Assembly (NCBI RefSeq): GCF_021134715.1
Contig: NC_060024.1
Coordinates: 11,284,001 to 11,348,000 of the forward strand
Reading direction: 5' to 3'
Length of the DNA stretch: 64,000 nt
DNA from: Daphnia pulex
Lineage: Eukaryota; Arthropoda; Branchiopoda; Diplostraca; Daphniidae
Within the stretch, counting starts at the first letter, position 1; each line of letters opens with the position of its first letter. Below, piece after piece: positions 49,551 to 60,371 of the stretch. A model generated the notes under the pieces. The model searched no databases and was not told where the DNA came from. It was given only the letters and a program-made list of their open reading frames with translations. The translations under genes and the position numbers were made by a program.

Positions 49551-51125
49551 ATACCGGCGGATTGTTCCTCCATCCCCCAGGTGACGCTTGTGTCTTCGTG
49601 AGGAAGAAATATTTGTCATTTGTTTCCGAGACGTTGACTGAGAGTGTATTCCAAATTCATTACGGAATTGAGGTGTCGATCTACATTTTCAGCCATTAAA
49701 TGTAATTGGTAGTGCTAGTTTGGATTTCTTAAATTTAATTAATCTTTGACGTCTCTGTCTAAATTTACAGGCATTCTGGCATATAATTTCACTTTGCCAA
49801 TGTGATGACGTGGGTCGGAACTGCTCTGTCCATCTTGTCGAAATGTCAACCATTGTTAGCTGTACGTCTCATCTCATGCATAAACACTTCAGAGCTAGTA
49901 AAGTAATTTTGTTGATCAATCTCCCTGCAATAATGCAATAGGTTTTATTAGTTGATTTTCAGGTCGGAGATGGAGATCCCTTTGCTCAACTGTTGCAGAA
50001 ATTTAGAACACGACAAAGTCTGAGCTTCATGGCTGTAGTATCATTAATGTCATTTTGTTGCAGCCAGCTGGTGAAAAGTGTAATTGAGTCTTGTTGAGCT
50101 GCAGCTGCTGCATGCATTTTATCAAGCTGGTGTTATTCCAAGTGTCACTGCACAAAAACTTATAAGTATGTTAACTTATAAGACTACCTCAATTCTTTCC
50201 CCTCATTGAGCGATGCCCGAGCCAGAATTGTAACACTCCAGGTCTGAAAAGAAGGAAACAAAACAACATTTGATTTCCTGTTATAAGTAACTCTCTCCCC
50301 TCATGTAGGTGAAATTGAGCTCTTTGAAATTGGACAACCATGCCAAGGATAAATTCCTCTGTTTCCTGTACCGGCTAGACGTTTTGTAAGAAACACTTCA
50401 GAACTATTCAGGTAAATATTTTCAACTTTCTAACTGTGAGACTACAGACTTAGTTAGTCGGTGACTATCTCTTAACTTATTTGGGTTGAATTTTCAGTTG
50501 TCTACCTTGTTAATGCTTGCTAGCTGTAGGTTCTTCTGCAACTTTTATTATTCTGAAGGATTGTGTTTGTATAGTTTACTTTAACTTATGTCATTTTTAT
50601 TTTTGTAATTTAAGACATTGTTTCCTTGATAGTTGATAGTAATTGAGTTTTTTTAATAAATAGGATTATCAGTCTAGTAAAAGGATGAACTTCTTTGTTG
50701 CTGCCCAACGTACATATGGATTTGATGCAGCCAGCTGAGGGCTTTAACTCTTGTAAATAATGTAAAGTGACGTTGATTCATCTAGATTAATTCATTTATT
50801 TCATTCTGGTTATAGGTTTAGTGTTTTATGTTCGCGTAGTTGCTGTCCGATGTGGCACGTTGTTGAAGCCTATGCTGGTGAAGGATCTTTCTACATCAAG
50901 TTCAATTGGCCGTTCCTTGGTGCTGATGTTGTGTTACCGAAGTTGCATCATATTTTGTTAAATTGTCATCGTGACTATTGCAGTTTTACCGTTTATTCAG
51001 AATTAAGTTCAGAAGCAACAAAAACAAATATGGGATGTTCATGTCAAACAAATAATAAACATGTTTCCGGGATTGGGAAAGGAAAGTGGTGGATGTTGGA
51101 GGGGGGATATTTCAAGTTTGGATAA

Positions 51126-51315
51126 AAATTCAGTTAATCTATAACCCTACAAACGTATCCCTACCAATTAATCTCCAAACCCCACAAACATATACCTTCC
51201 AATCCTTCAAACCCCGAAAACATACACCTACCAACCCTTAAATCTATACCCTTAACCCCATAAACCAATGTCAACCCTTAACCATGTAATATCTGTAATA
51301 AATAAAAAAAAAAAA
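51126..51315 (+). repeat. G-depleted, C/A-rich tract ending in poly-A
   Basis: Only about six G in about 175 bases, with repeated short runs such as CCCTA, CCTAC, AACCCC and CCCTTAACC. It is followed by AATAAATAAAAAAAAAAAAC at 51298-51315. Possible explanations are a degenerate simple repeat, a degraded telomere-like tract or the tail of a retroposed sequence. Confidence 0.6.
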
Positions 51316-51400
51316 CACTATATGAAATAATTTTTATTTTCTTTTTAAAATGTTCAAAAAATTCAATAAACTGAGCGTCCGGTTCAAAGCCATTTTCTTC

Positions 51401-51833
51401 TGCACGAGTTTAAACGCAACCCGCCACCACCGCTGCGGCAATGAGACAAAAAGCGTTGGTTTAGTTTTGCGGAAATCTGCGTCAGTCAGGTTACAAGTTT
51501 TCAAAATCAAACTTCTGTCGAATTTTGCATCTAGTCTACTAGTGCAAGTAGCTATCCTATGTATTTGGTAGTTAAGAAGATGGTTATTGTTTAAAAAACA
51601 AAAACGGTGATTGTTTTGGCTACTCAGAACACCCCATTGTTTTTTTCTTAAACAACCATTTTCTTAACTACTAAACACATGGAATCGCGATTTGCACTAA
51701 TAGATTACATGCAAAATTCTACGCGAGTTGTTGAATTAGAAAAATTTGTAACTTGACTAACGCAGATTTCCACAAAACATAAACCATGGCTATTTGTTTC
51801 ATTGGGTAGTGGGTTGCATTGTTTAAATCGCAC
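51401..51833. mobile_element. Fold-back element with ~190-bp inverted arms
   Basis: The left arm (51401-51604) and right arm (51637-51833) are about 80% complementary. Shared blocks in the same order include GGAAATCTGCGT.AGTCA.GTTACAA, GAATTTTGCAT.TA.TCTA.TAGTGCAA and TAGTTAAGAA.ATGGTT, separated by a ~32-bp loop. There is no coding capacity. It looks like an old MITE or fold-back transposon, or a hairpin-RNA locus. Confidence 0.7.
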
Positions 51834-52614
51834 ATGCTGTTATAGGACATGTCTACGGCCCCCAGAGATAAGTATCTGGACCGAGAAGAAGAGAGAAGTA
51901 CGAGGCAAGTTTTTCCGGGGAGATGTAGTCATACTAGGCTTCCGGGTTAGACTCATGACCCTCCAAAAGTTTTCATCGGATCATGCGCCTTCCAAGTCCC
52001 CGTTCGACCAGAGCCCTCCCCTCCTCCTGGTTTCACAGCGGGTGAGTGACCACCGGCGGGCGTTGGTTAGTGGTTAGTTAGGGAAACGGGGCCACAGAAA
52101 AGAAGGGAGCCCAGAAATGCACTTGTCATTTATCTAACTACACAATGTATCAGTCTTGGATTACAGCATTCTCTCGTCGGTTTTCACAAGTGGGTGTATG
52201 ATCAGTAGCGAAGGATTACCCTGTAAGCAAAATGAACATTTATTTGGATAATATTCAAACAAGGTTGTAGCAACAGAAAGCAGTACCCTTAATCAAGAGG
52301 ACCAGTGTAAGGAAGTAAACAGGGAGATTCAAGGGTAGCAGCCAACAGGTTAGCAAAGAACCTTGTCGACTGTATAGTCCTTTTTCTTCAAACAACATGA
52401 CTTCTCATAAAGTCTACCATGCTACATTAGAAACCTAAAACCTGTAAATAAAAAATAAAGTAACCTTGTCTATCATTTGTGGCATCAATGTGCTTGATGT
52501 CTATGATCTAAAAGAATAATTAAACTTAAAAATTAGATAGACTTAAGTGCAGAACAATACTTTAAATACATATAAGACTGCAACAAAATAAGTTCAGCGA
52601 CATGACAAGTAAAC
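51834..52614. other. Intergenic stretch
   Basis: A 33-codon ATG open stretch at 51849 (MSTAPRDKYLDREEERSTRQ) ends at a stop and cannot be extended. No other feature was recognised. Confidence 0.4.
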
Positions 52615-52897
52615 TTACACGCTAAACCACCAATCGGTTATGTAAGGTTCTCTAGAAGATGGAATGAGAAATTGGTCCATGCTTGGGTTGGCGATCTGGC
52701 AAGTCCCATAGAATGATTCAGCCAATAATAGTGATGAATCCTAATAAAAGATGAGAAGACTATGTTCCAGCAATACTTTACTAAAGCTAGCATTGGTTGT
52801 TACCACTCTGTCATTTGGATGACATATTCTGTAGGATACCAGGATTTTTAACACAATAGTTGACGGTACTGGCTTCATGCACCTTTCACATTTTTTC
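52615..52897 (-). CDS. Last two exons of an unrecognised gene
   Basis: Exons 52804-52897 and 52615-52740 join in phase (donor gtaaca, acceptor ttattag), with stop TAA at 52615. The encoded end has a CxxC pair (KCERCMKPVPSTI) and finishes YITDWWFSV. An upstream exon ending in phase 2 is needed, and I did not find one in the 300 bases upstream. The gene may be partly lost or may contain a long intron crossed by the TIR element. No family is recognised. Confidence 0.4.
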
Positions 52898-53226
52898 CTG
52901 GAAATGGAGTAGAAATAATGATGTTATTATACACATATTCGGTAAAGAACACATGCCAAACAAATTGCACAGGAAATCTAGTCAATTTACCAACGAATTC
53001 ATTGGTAATTTTCGAAGAAGATAGTTGTAGCTGAACTTTTGACAACGAACCGCCATTAGCCCATATGTGACACAACAAACAACATTTTTTCACGCCATCT
53101 ATTTGTCACGTTCAAAACTCAATATCTAAAGGACTGGCCTTAAATAGTCACAAGTCATAAAAGTAATCAAAAAGACCATTACTCTTTGCGAAATGCTAAG
53201 CATGGAATCTTTAGAATTCTACAGAG

Positions 53227-53615
53227 AACAAAGCTCACTTGTTAGTTTCATGCAAATTTTCCGGAAGTATACCGGAAGTAAGCGATAGCTCCTTAACCAT
53301 TGAGCTGTCGACAAGATAAACCAGAAATTCGTGATCTACGTGAAATTTGGGGTCGATTAGGTGTAGTTTAAACGAAATCCAGAATTTGGTCAAAATCGAG
53401 ATTTTTCCTGAACTATAGTTCAGGATAATTCTCGAAACCGGAAGTACGCGTACGTACAAAAAAAAACATGAACTTTACCACAAATTTGACGAGGATCACG
53501 AATATGTGGTTCTTTTGTGCCTCAGATGAATATTTACTAAACTACTGACAGAAATGAGAAAACCGGAAGTCGAAAAAAAAACACATTATTCAAAATCTAA
53601 CAAGTGAGCTTTGTT
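53227..53615. mobile_element. Short element with perfect 19-bp terminal inverted repeats
   Basis: AACAAAGCTCACTTGTTAG at 53227-53245 is repeated exactly in inverted orientation at 53597-53615. The 351-bp interior is non-coding and holds four CCGGAAGT motifs. I see no clear target-site duplication. This is consistent with a non-autonomous DNA transposon (MITE). Confidence 0.7.
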
Positions 53616-53693
53616 GCTGAAACAGAAACTGGCAGTTATCACCCAAAATTTCGTTATAGTGGAAGCGAGAAATTTCTTCAGAGATGTGCAAAG

Positions 53694-53759
53694 TAAACGT
53701 AACTAAACTGATGCTTCTTACAGTGGACTGCATAAACGTAACTAAACTGATGCTTCTTA
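53694..53759 (+). repeat. Exact 27-bp direct repeat, two copies
   Basis: The 27 bases at 53694-53720 (starting TAAACGTAACTAAACTGATG) recur at 53733-53759, a period of 39 bases. This is a simple local duplication. Confidence 0.85.
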
Positions 53760-53914
53760 TTATGGTGGAAAATGATCAAAGGCTATGCAGCGTCAGAAAG
53801 AAGAAACGTTTAAAAGAAACATAAAACTTAAAAGCAATATCCGCTCTAGCTCGTTATCAGTTAACACTTAATTGAAAGATCCAACAAACAAAGGCAAATA
53901 TATTTGATACTCAC

Positions 53915-54140
53915 GTAATATTCTCCCCTCCAAATTTATATCTCGTCTTCACCAAAAAAGCCACCACCGCAGCACCACACAAAACAAGAGACGAAATCCC
54001 CAAGGTGATAATGGACGTCAGTCCAACTTCTACAGTGAGGAGAAGGACTCTTGACATTCGTTTATGTGCCTTGTCTATGGCATCTGTTAGTGATTCCAGA
54101 CGTTTTAGCACCCGAGCAACAGCACTTGGACAGTGGATTG
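53915..54140 (-). CDS. Orphan exon encoding a transmembrane segment
   Basis: A 226-nt open stretch is bounded by a good acceptor (tttttttatcag) and donor (gtgagt). The reading frame encodes an amphipathic helix (LKRLESLTDAIDKAHKRM) and then one strong membrane span (LGISSLVLCGAAVVAFLV). It may belong to the same gene as the exons at 52615-52897, but the linking exon is not found. The opposite strand is also open but lacks such features. Confidence 0.4.
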
Positions 54141-54720
54141 CTGATAAAAAAATACGTGTTGGTAAGATAAACCTGCCTGTTGTTCAGAATATTTTTCTAT
54201 TCATTTTGGTTTTCTACGAGGTAACTGCAAATGTTAACTGTTAAGTCAATCGCAAAAGGTGAAGATGAAAAAGACCTTTCCACACTATCCTGTCTCACAA
54301 CAGCTGCATGTTTGCCAACTTTGGTGATAGACAATAATAATGAGAAGTTTGAAACCTTTTCTGAGAACTTAAGTAACAGAAAGGCATGTCAACAATTCAA
54401 CATATATTCCATGTTGACACACTTCGTGCCTGAAGACATTTGTATTGCTAAACAACTTTCATAAAAACATGAATCTGATAACAAAAGTTATTTGTATCAG
54501 AAAATATCTATTTAAGAATCCAGAAATGTTTTGCTATTTAATAGAATTAGTTCCTTCTATAAAAAAAACTTGCGATAAAAAAAAATCTGTTTCTTCTTCT
54601 CTTAGAAATAAAACTGTTCAGAAAAATAAAATGGGGTTTTAAACTATCGACTTGACGTCAACAAGAAATAAGGGGAAAACTTTTGTTAAAAACATTAAGA
54701 TAGCCGTTATCGCTATGGTC

Positions 54721-57698
54721 CTAGCGATCCAATGTAATGAAAATGTCCGAAAATGGCTTGTTTTTGTCCTGACTCATGGAGATTCTACGATCCTTTGCCA
54801 ATCCTAAGATACATTCAACGTAGATTAATTCATTAAGCCCACAAAACATCAAATTTTTCCAATTACCTAGCAAAGTTTGGAAAATCTTAGCCGCTTCCAG
54901 TTTGCTGTACTTTGTCGGAGGAACAAGTTGACGAAAAGTAAGGTGTGATACTTGATCGCTCTACAAAAAAATTTCGTCAAAATTTCTTATGGTATAGCGT
55001 TAATCAGGATTAAATACCATTTCATCAATCGTGTCCAATAAAGCCTGGGGTTCAGGAACTTTAACTTCTGAGAATGTGTCATTTCGCTGAGATGTCGAAA
55101 GAGAAGGTTGATTGTTGACAGGGGAGCAAGCTCCAAAATTTCCACGGGCAGACACTCCGACTGGTGGTAAATCACCGACTTTTCTAGAAAAATTTGCAAT
55201 TTGAAAATCAGATCGACAACCTTAAGTAAAAATGAGTTTGGTTTGGAGCTTCGCTAAATCTAATGAACTGTAATCGCACGTTTTTTACCCAGTATGTTGA
55301 GTTGATGCAGTCGATTCGGATGCCACCTCCTTGATAGATTGCATATTAGGAAGATGTTTTTCTGCTTGACGTGGGGATGCATATCCCGAAACATTACTAC
55401 AGAAATTTATTTTGTCGGCTCAGTAAAGACCAAAATAAAAAATATCAATTGTTAAAACAGTTACCTGACTGTTAAGTTGCTTAAGTTTGCAGAACGTGCA
55501 ATTGAAATTTCATTGGGTTGCAGGTTACGAGCTCTCTCGGGCTCATCCAAAACAATAGCCAGAGCAGCCTCGTGGTTGGAATCAACGACTATCATTGGGC
55601 CATCCTCTGGGTGGCTGGGCTCAACGACTATCATTGGGGCATCATCTGGGGGGTTGGGCTCAGCGATTATCATTGGGTCATCCTCTGGGGGGTTGGGCTC
55701 ATTGACTTTCATTTGGGAAGACTCCAGGTAGTTGTTTACATTAAGCATATCCTAATTGATAAATACAATCAATCAATGAAAATAATTAGAAAAATCGAAA
55801 ACGGCAGATTGACGATATTTACGCTATTCTCAGTTTGGTCTTCTTCGACAGTCACCAAGTTCCTAGTTATCAGCTCTCTAATCAAAGGATTTTGATGTGT
55901 TTCGACTGACGGACGGCGGAATATGTGGTGAACGGTACACTCTGCATATTCAGTCCTTACCACATCTTCATTCGGCATCTAAAGAAACGAAAATATACAT
56001 TTTTAAACATTTAACCGAAAACGTCCATCATAATAGGTACTAACCCGCAACAAATCTTTACAATCGTACAGTTGAGCTCTGAACAATTCTGCAGGGATGA
56101 TGATTTCCTTATCAATAATCAATCGACGCCGTCGACGACGTCCTCCTCCACGGGGTTGTACAGGTAATACGTCAAGCGATTCCAATACCATCTAAATTAT
56201 GTGATTGATGATTATTTCATACTTCACAGATAAATACAATAACAGATACATACATCAGGAGATTGCATGGCCGTGATTGTGGTAGGAGTCTCTTCTCTAT
56301 GGAACATAAAATAAATGGTTATTTCAAATGCGGCAATACACGAAACGAGAAAGTTGTTAATAATACCCGGCTGGCTCAGTGCGGCTTTGCTTGATTGGAA
56401 CATCTTGAGCTGCATTACTATCATCGTGGATTACTCGCTTTGAATTACTACGTCTTAGATTAGACGGCCCTGTTTGAAAAGTAACATCTTCATAAAAAAA
56501 GCAAACACATATTTAATAATGAGAAAGTTCTCATACCTGGAACTGGTATCTCCTCAACATTACTTTCGTTCCATGAGGATAGCACTTCTAAAGTACCAAA
56601 TGCACTCCCAAACTTGTCATCGCCAATAAAACTTTCATCAATCTAATCATGACATCAACACAGAAAGACAAATGGAATTAGAAACCATAATGCACATAGA
56701 CAGCTTGAGGTAAAAATCACATACCGGTGGCAAATCTGCAATAGTCAAGAGGGGTTCATCTGTTTCTTTCATTGTGATTTCACTTGGTGATACATAGATT
56801 CCAGAACTGTTCATATTAAATTCATGAAACCCAGAGGGTACTTCCATTTCAGCAAACAATCTTTCAATTTCACCTGGAGATGCCGGGCAATTCAGTTGTA
56901 CTTCACAAAGTGTGGCTTCATAATAAAATATATTAATCAACACATAAAATCAAGAATTTGTAAAACAATATAGCAGCCTACCTTGTCGAGTTTCATTGGC
57001 AATAGGATAAATAGACGGGATCTTGAGAGCATCAACCACAGCAACCAAGCGCCCAAACTCACTATCCTCCAAACTACAACCATCACTCAACAAGAATTTC
57101 CCAGCTCCAATCACAGCGTCAGACAAGTCTAGTCTGGATTAGATGAAAAATTACGTACAATGAATTAAACACATGAATAATTGCTTGAAATGCTGTTCAA
57201 CTTACACATCACAGCTGATATTGGACTCTTTTAGTTTCTTCTCTGTCGCTCTTTGCTGAAAAGTCAGCCTGACATTAGCTGGGGAATAATATCAAGAGAA
57301 TGTAACATGTTTATCATTACTGCAAGTTTTTAAGTTAATAAGCTTACCAAGAGTATGGGACACTTGTTTGTGATGAGCAATAATGGCACCATGAGTCAGC
57401 ATAGCAGAGAGGTAGAGGGAAAACCTTGGGCTTGATCCTTCAGTTCCTGGATTTATCGTTCTTACATATTGAACAATTTCTTGACTGCCAACAGGGAATG
57501 AATTCAAGTCAAGACTGAAAAAAAAGTTTTAAATCTGAAACTTTCTTCCTACCAAATCCGGTCCACTCGCACTTGGAGCAAGAGTCGCAAGTCATTCTTT
57601 GAGCCCTTTCCTTTAAGCCGCAATTTTTTGTTAGCAGCGAGCCAAATTATACCAAACTTTCCACCACGGCGATTGAGAATGTCAATATCATAAAACAT
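54721..57698 (-). CDS. REC8: REC8-type meiotic cohesin kleisin
   Basis: Fifteen exons: 57553-57698, 57348-57514, 57206-57278, 56982-57133, 56725-56915, 56537-56642, 56367-56469, 56254-56296, 56045-56191, 55823-55978, 55465-55751, 55289-55396, 55018-55183, 54867-54960 and 54721-54803 (673 aa). The kleisin N terminus (MFYDIDILNRRGGKFGIIWL) and the PRFSLYLSAMLTHG block match REC8 rather than RAD21. The C terminus is a winged helix that contacts SMC1 (VSHLTFRQLV, AAKIFQTLLGLAKD, PFSDIFITL). The middle is acidic and disordered. It contains an RRRRRR run and three tandem 13-aa repeats (residues 446-484). Family knowledge: it holds sister chromatids together in meiosis until separase cuts it. Daphnia pulex is known to carry several Rec8 genes, one linked to obligate asexuality. 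Confidence 0.93.
55584..55700 (-). repeat. Three tandem 39-bp coding repeats in REC8
   Basis: Encodes EPNPPEDDPMIIA, EPNPPDDAPMIVV and EPSHPEDGPMIVV. It lies in the disordered linker and is a likely length-variable minisatellite. Confidence 0.85.
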
Positions 57699-58539
57699 TT
57701 CTAAATCCACCAAATAGTATATAAATTAGATAAAATATTTGAATCTGGTGGATAGTTAGTCTGGGGATCAACAACAGTGAACACACGTGGACGAATGAGT
57801 CTTCAGATCAGAATGCAAGCAAGAAGCAACTAGCAAGTTAAAGGGCTCGAAACCGAGGTTGCCAACAATACCTACGAAAACTAAGATATTGCTAAAAGCT
57901 GCTCTGCTAAAAGAACTTGAAAACGAATTAATTACAACATTTTTCTATTTTACTCTTGTTGAACTTAAAAAATTATTATATAAAAAACAGTATTAATGTC
58001 TAATAAAGTAAACAAACGTCTCAATTTTCCTGACGTTATCAACGTTGCCAACGTATGGTAACATTTATAAAGTGTTTGTTCTTATCCAAATTCTATGGCT
58101 TGTTGGTATGGAATGGAATGTTGGCTGTTCAGAGCTGTTAAAGAAAATTTATTGAAATAAACAAAAGGGAAGATTGGAACTGATGTAATGACATACATGA
58201 GTAGTGACCTGAGTACACGCTCTTACTTCATTGACTGCGCAGTAGGCCACAAGCGGCTCGCATTAAGTTGACCCGAGTGAACGGTAATGTGATGTCAAAG
58301 CAAAAATAATCTTGAGATACGATTACGAAGAACACTTGAGATAGAAAATCCTACATTTCACTTAAATTCGTTATAAAGTAAGAACTCTTCTTACACAGTC
58401 GTTCAGATTAACAACTACCGTAATTTTGTCATGTCCGTACTGCCATTACTGCGCCTCCTGGTAGCTAATTTCTATCTGGATCATCATCGGATGGGTAATA
58501 ACATAGATAAACAAATATAGGAATTTACAAAAAAATACC
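57699..58539. other. Upstream region of REC8
   Basis: An AT-rich interval between the REC8 start codon and the tRNA. I see no transposon signature, TATA box or open gene in it. Confidence 0.5.
58529..58535 (-). terminator. RNA polymerase III terminator of tRNA-Ser
   Basis: A run of T on the minus strand, four bases beyond the mature tRNA 3' end, matching a standard Pol III stop. Confidence 0.7.
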
Positions 58540-58621
58540 CGCAGTTGGTAGGATTCGAACCTACGCCCTCAGAGAGGAATTGATTTCTAGTCAATCGCCT
58601 TAACCACTCGGCCACAACTGC
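58540..58621 (-). tRNA. tRNA-Ser(AGA)
   Basis: The minus strand folds as a class II tRNA. It has acceptor stem GCAGTTG/CAACTGC with discriminator G, a D arm with GTGGCCGAGTGGTTAAGG, and anticodon loop CTAGAAA (anticodon AGA, reading UCU). A long variable arm (CCTCT/GAGGG) and the T loop GGTTCGAATCC follow. These also serve as A and B boxes for RNA polymerase III. A T-run follows the 3' end (minus strand of 58529-58535). There is no intron. Confidence 0.95.
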
Positions 58622-60371
58622 CTTAACTTGAAAAAAAAATTTTATTAATCAAAATGTTTTGAAAAAGAGAAATCAATCCGGCAGTACCTTTTTGGCCGGC
58701 TGGCCGTAAAGCTGCTTCGAGGCGACGGAAGGATGGCACGCACGGGCAGGCATGTGAGCTTTATTAACCTGAAACGCGGCGCTGAATTAACCTGAAACGA
58801 GAATTGAGGTGATTTCAGGTTTTTCAAATGTCATGTTAAATTGTAACGACAGCAAGCAATCATGAATTCTCAAAATGCTATGTAAACATGTTATTTTCTT
58901 CACTCTAATAAAAAATAGGCCCGTCTGTTTTTTGACCCGTATGTCGCATGAAAAAAAAAGCTGGCCCGTATGTTGGGGTCTGTCCCGTGTCCCCAAATCG
59001 CAAGGGGATTCGACGGGAAGCTACTTTTTTACTTGCGATTTTGTATGGTGGAGGTCAAGTTAAATAAACGCCATCTAGGACGTTGCGACAAATGGACAGT
59101 AAACTCGACCTTTTGGTAAAATGAGCGGACAACCCCTAATGGGAAATTTAACATGGAGACTGGAAACCATCTCTCCATACCCATGGTAACAACCCCAAAT
59201 AGTGCGGACCGGAGCCAGGCCGGAGCCCCTACGAGATCGACATCCATACAGACTTTCATCATCTCCATGAATTGCGACTCGAGAAGTTTATTAACGAGAG
59301 ATTAATTCTTGACTATCCTTAACAATATAATTAATTACAAATATGATCACACATCACAGATGAGAAGATGGCCAACAGGCCAACTCAACGAGAAAACCAG
59401 CAGACGACACAGACCACTATTTTCACTTAAAACGCCCCTCTCAGTGTTTCAGTCAGTTTCAGTGGTCTCTTATTAGTGGTCAGTAGAGGTGCTGTCTTAC
59501 AATGACCGTTGCCGACAATGTATCCGAGGAAGGACCTCAAGGACGAGGGGTTGTCAAGTCTTTTACACATGGTTCACTCGTCTGGAAAAATGAAAAACAG
59601 CCCGGAAATCGAGCAAAATAAGAAATTTTAGAAAATTTAAAGATAATTGCCTTTCAGGTAGCAAGAGGAAAAACATTCTCATTCTTTCGGAGGTTCACTT
59701 AGCATTGGGCAACAACTCTAGGATGCACGTTTTAGGTGGGACCGGATCGGGTGAAATAGGGGCTCATATCTCTAGCACGAAAATCTACACTTGGAATCTT
59801 ATAGTGAACTACTTAACCAATAGGGTCATTGCATGAATAAGGGATTCCTTTTAAATAAATATCATTAGTATCAGTTTTTCACGCTGATTCTCATGGTATT
59901 TTTTATTTATTTTTTAAATAAATAATTTCCCCCCGTAACCGTAATCTCACTTCAAAGTTGAGTTTAGCTCCCCCCACGGTGAAAAGGGGGGAAAAAGAGC
60001 AAAATTCATCACATTTAAGGTACCGCCCACCAAAAATGGCGTGACCGATATAAAATAAAATAATACCATGAAGGACCCTATTGCCTAACGAACCGCGAAG
60101 TGAAGAGAATTTCTACCGTAAGATTCAATTTGATTTGCGGCTTACGACGTGATTTCATTTGGGAGTCGTTAGTCAAAGGTTCATTTACAGTTTGAGAACC
60201 ATAGTTTAGGTTAAAGTGATCTCACTTGATGACGGGGTAAATTTATTTTCTCGGTTGATGATAACGTGACAAATAGAATCATCGAAAATTACTTGCATAT
60301 ACAAGGATCAATAAAACGTTATTGTCTGGGCCACACACTTTTCATATAAAATTAAATAGCTTCAAACCGTG
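58622..60371. other. Intergenic region between the tRNA and the unrecognised large gene
   Basis: Holds two direct copies of ATTAACCTGAAACG (58763 and 58786), repeated CCCGTATGT strings near 58935-58975, and the small fold-back element at 59892-60070. An ATG open stretch at 59029-59268 (minus) has no domain or splice support. No gene is called. Confidence 0.4.
59892..60070. mobile_element. Possible small MITE with inverted ends
   Basis: CATGGTATTTTTTATTTA at the left is mirrored by AATAAAATAATACCATG at the right (one or two mismatches in ~16 bases). It encloses 145 bp that includes a GGGGGG/CCCCCC pair capable of pairing. Target-site duplication is unclear. Confidence 0.4.

Larger units (their letters stand above)
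48969..51400. other. Repeat-rich intergenic region after the esterase
   Basis: Holds the motif array at 49222-49550 and the G-depleted tract at 51126-51300. An ATG-started 91-codon open stretch at 50850-51125 (starting MWHVVEAYAGEG) has no recognised domain. Two loosely similar blocks around 49885 and 50388 share AAACACTTCAGA. No gene model closes here. A non-coding transcript is possible but not shown. Confidence 0.4.

Noticed and set aside
54005-54244. Plus-strand 79-codon frame opposite the transmembrane exon
   Set aside because: The minus-strand reading has both splice sites and a clear membrane span. The plus reading has neither.
57699-58539. Transposon insertion upstream of REC8
   Set aside because: I looked for terminal repeats, a target duplication or coding remnants and saw none.
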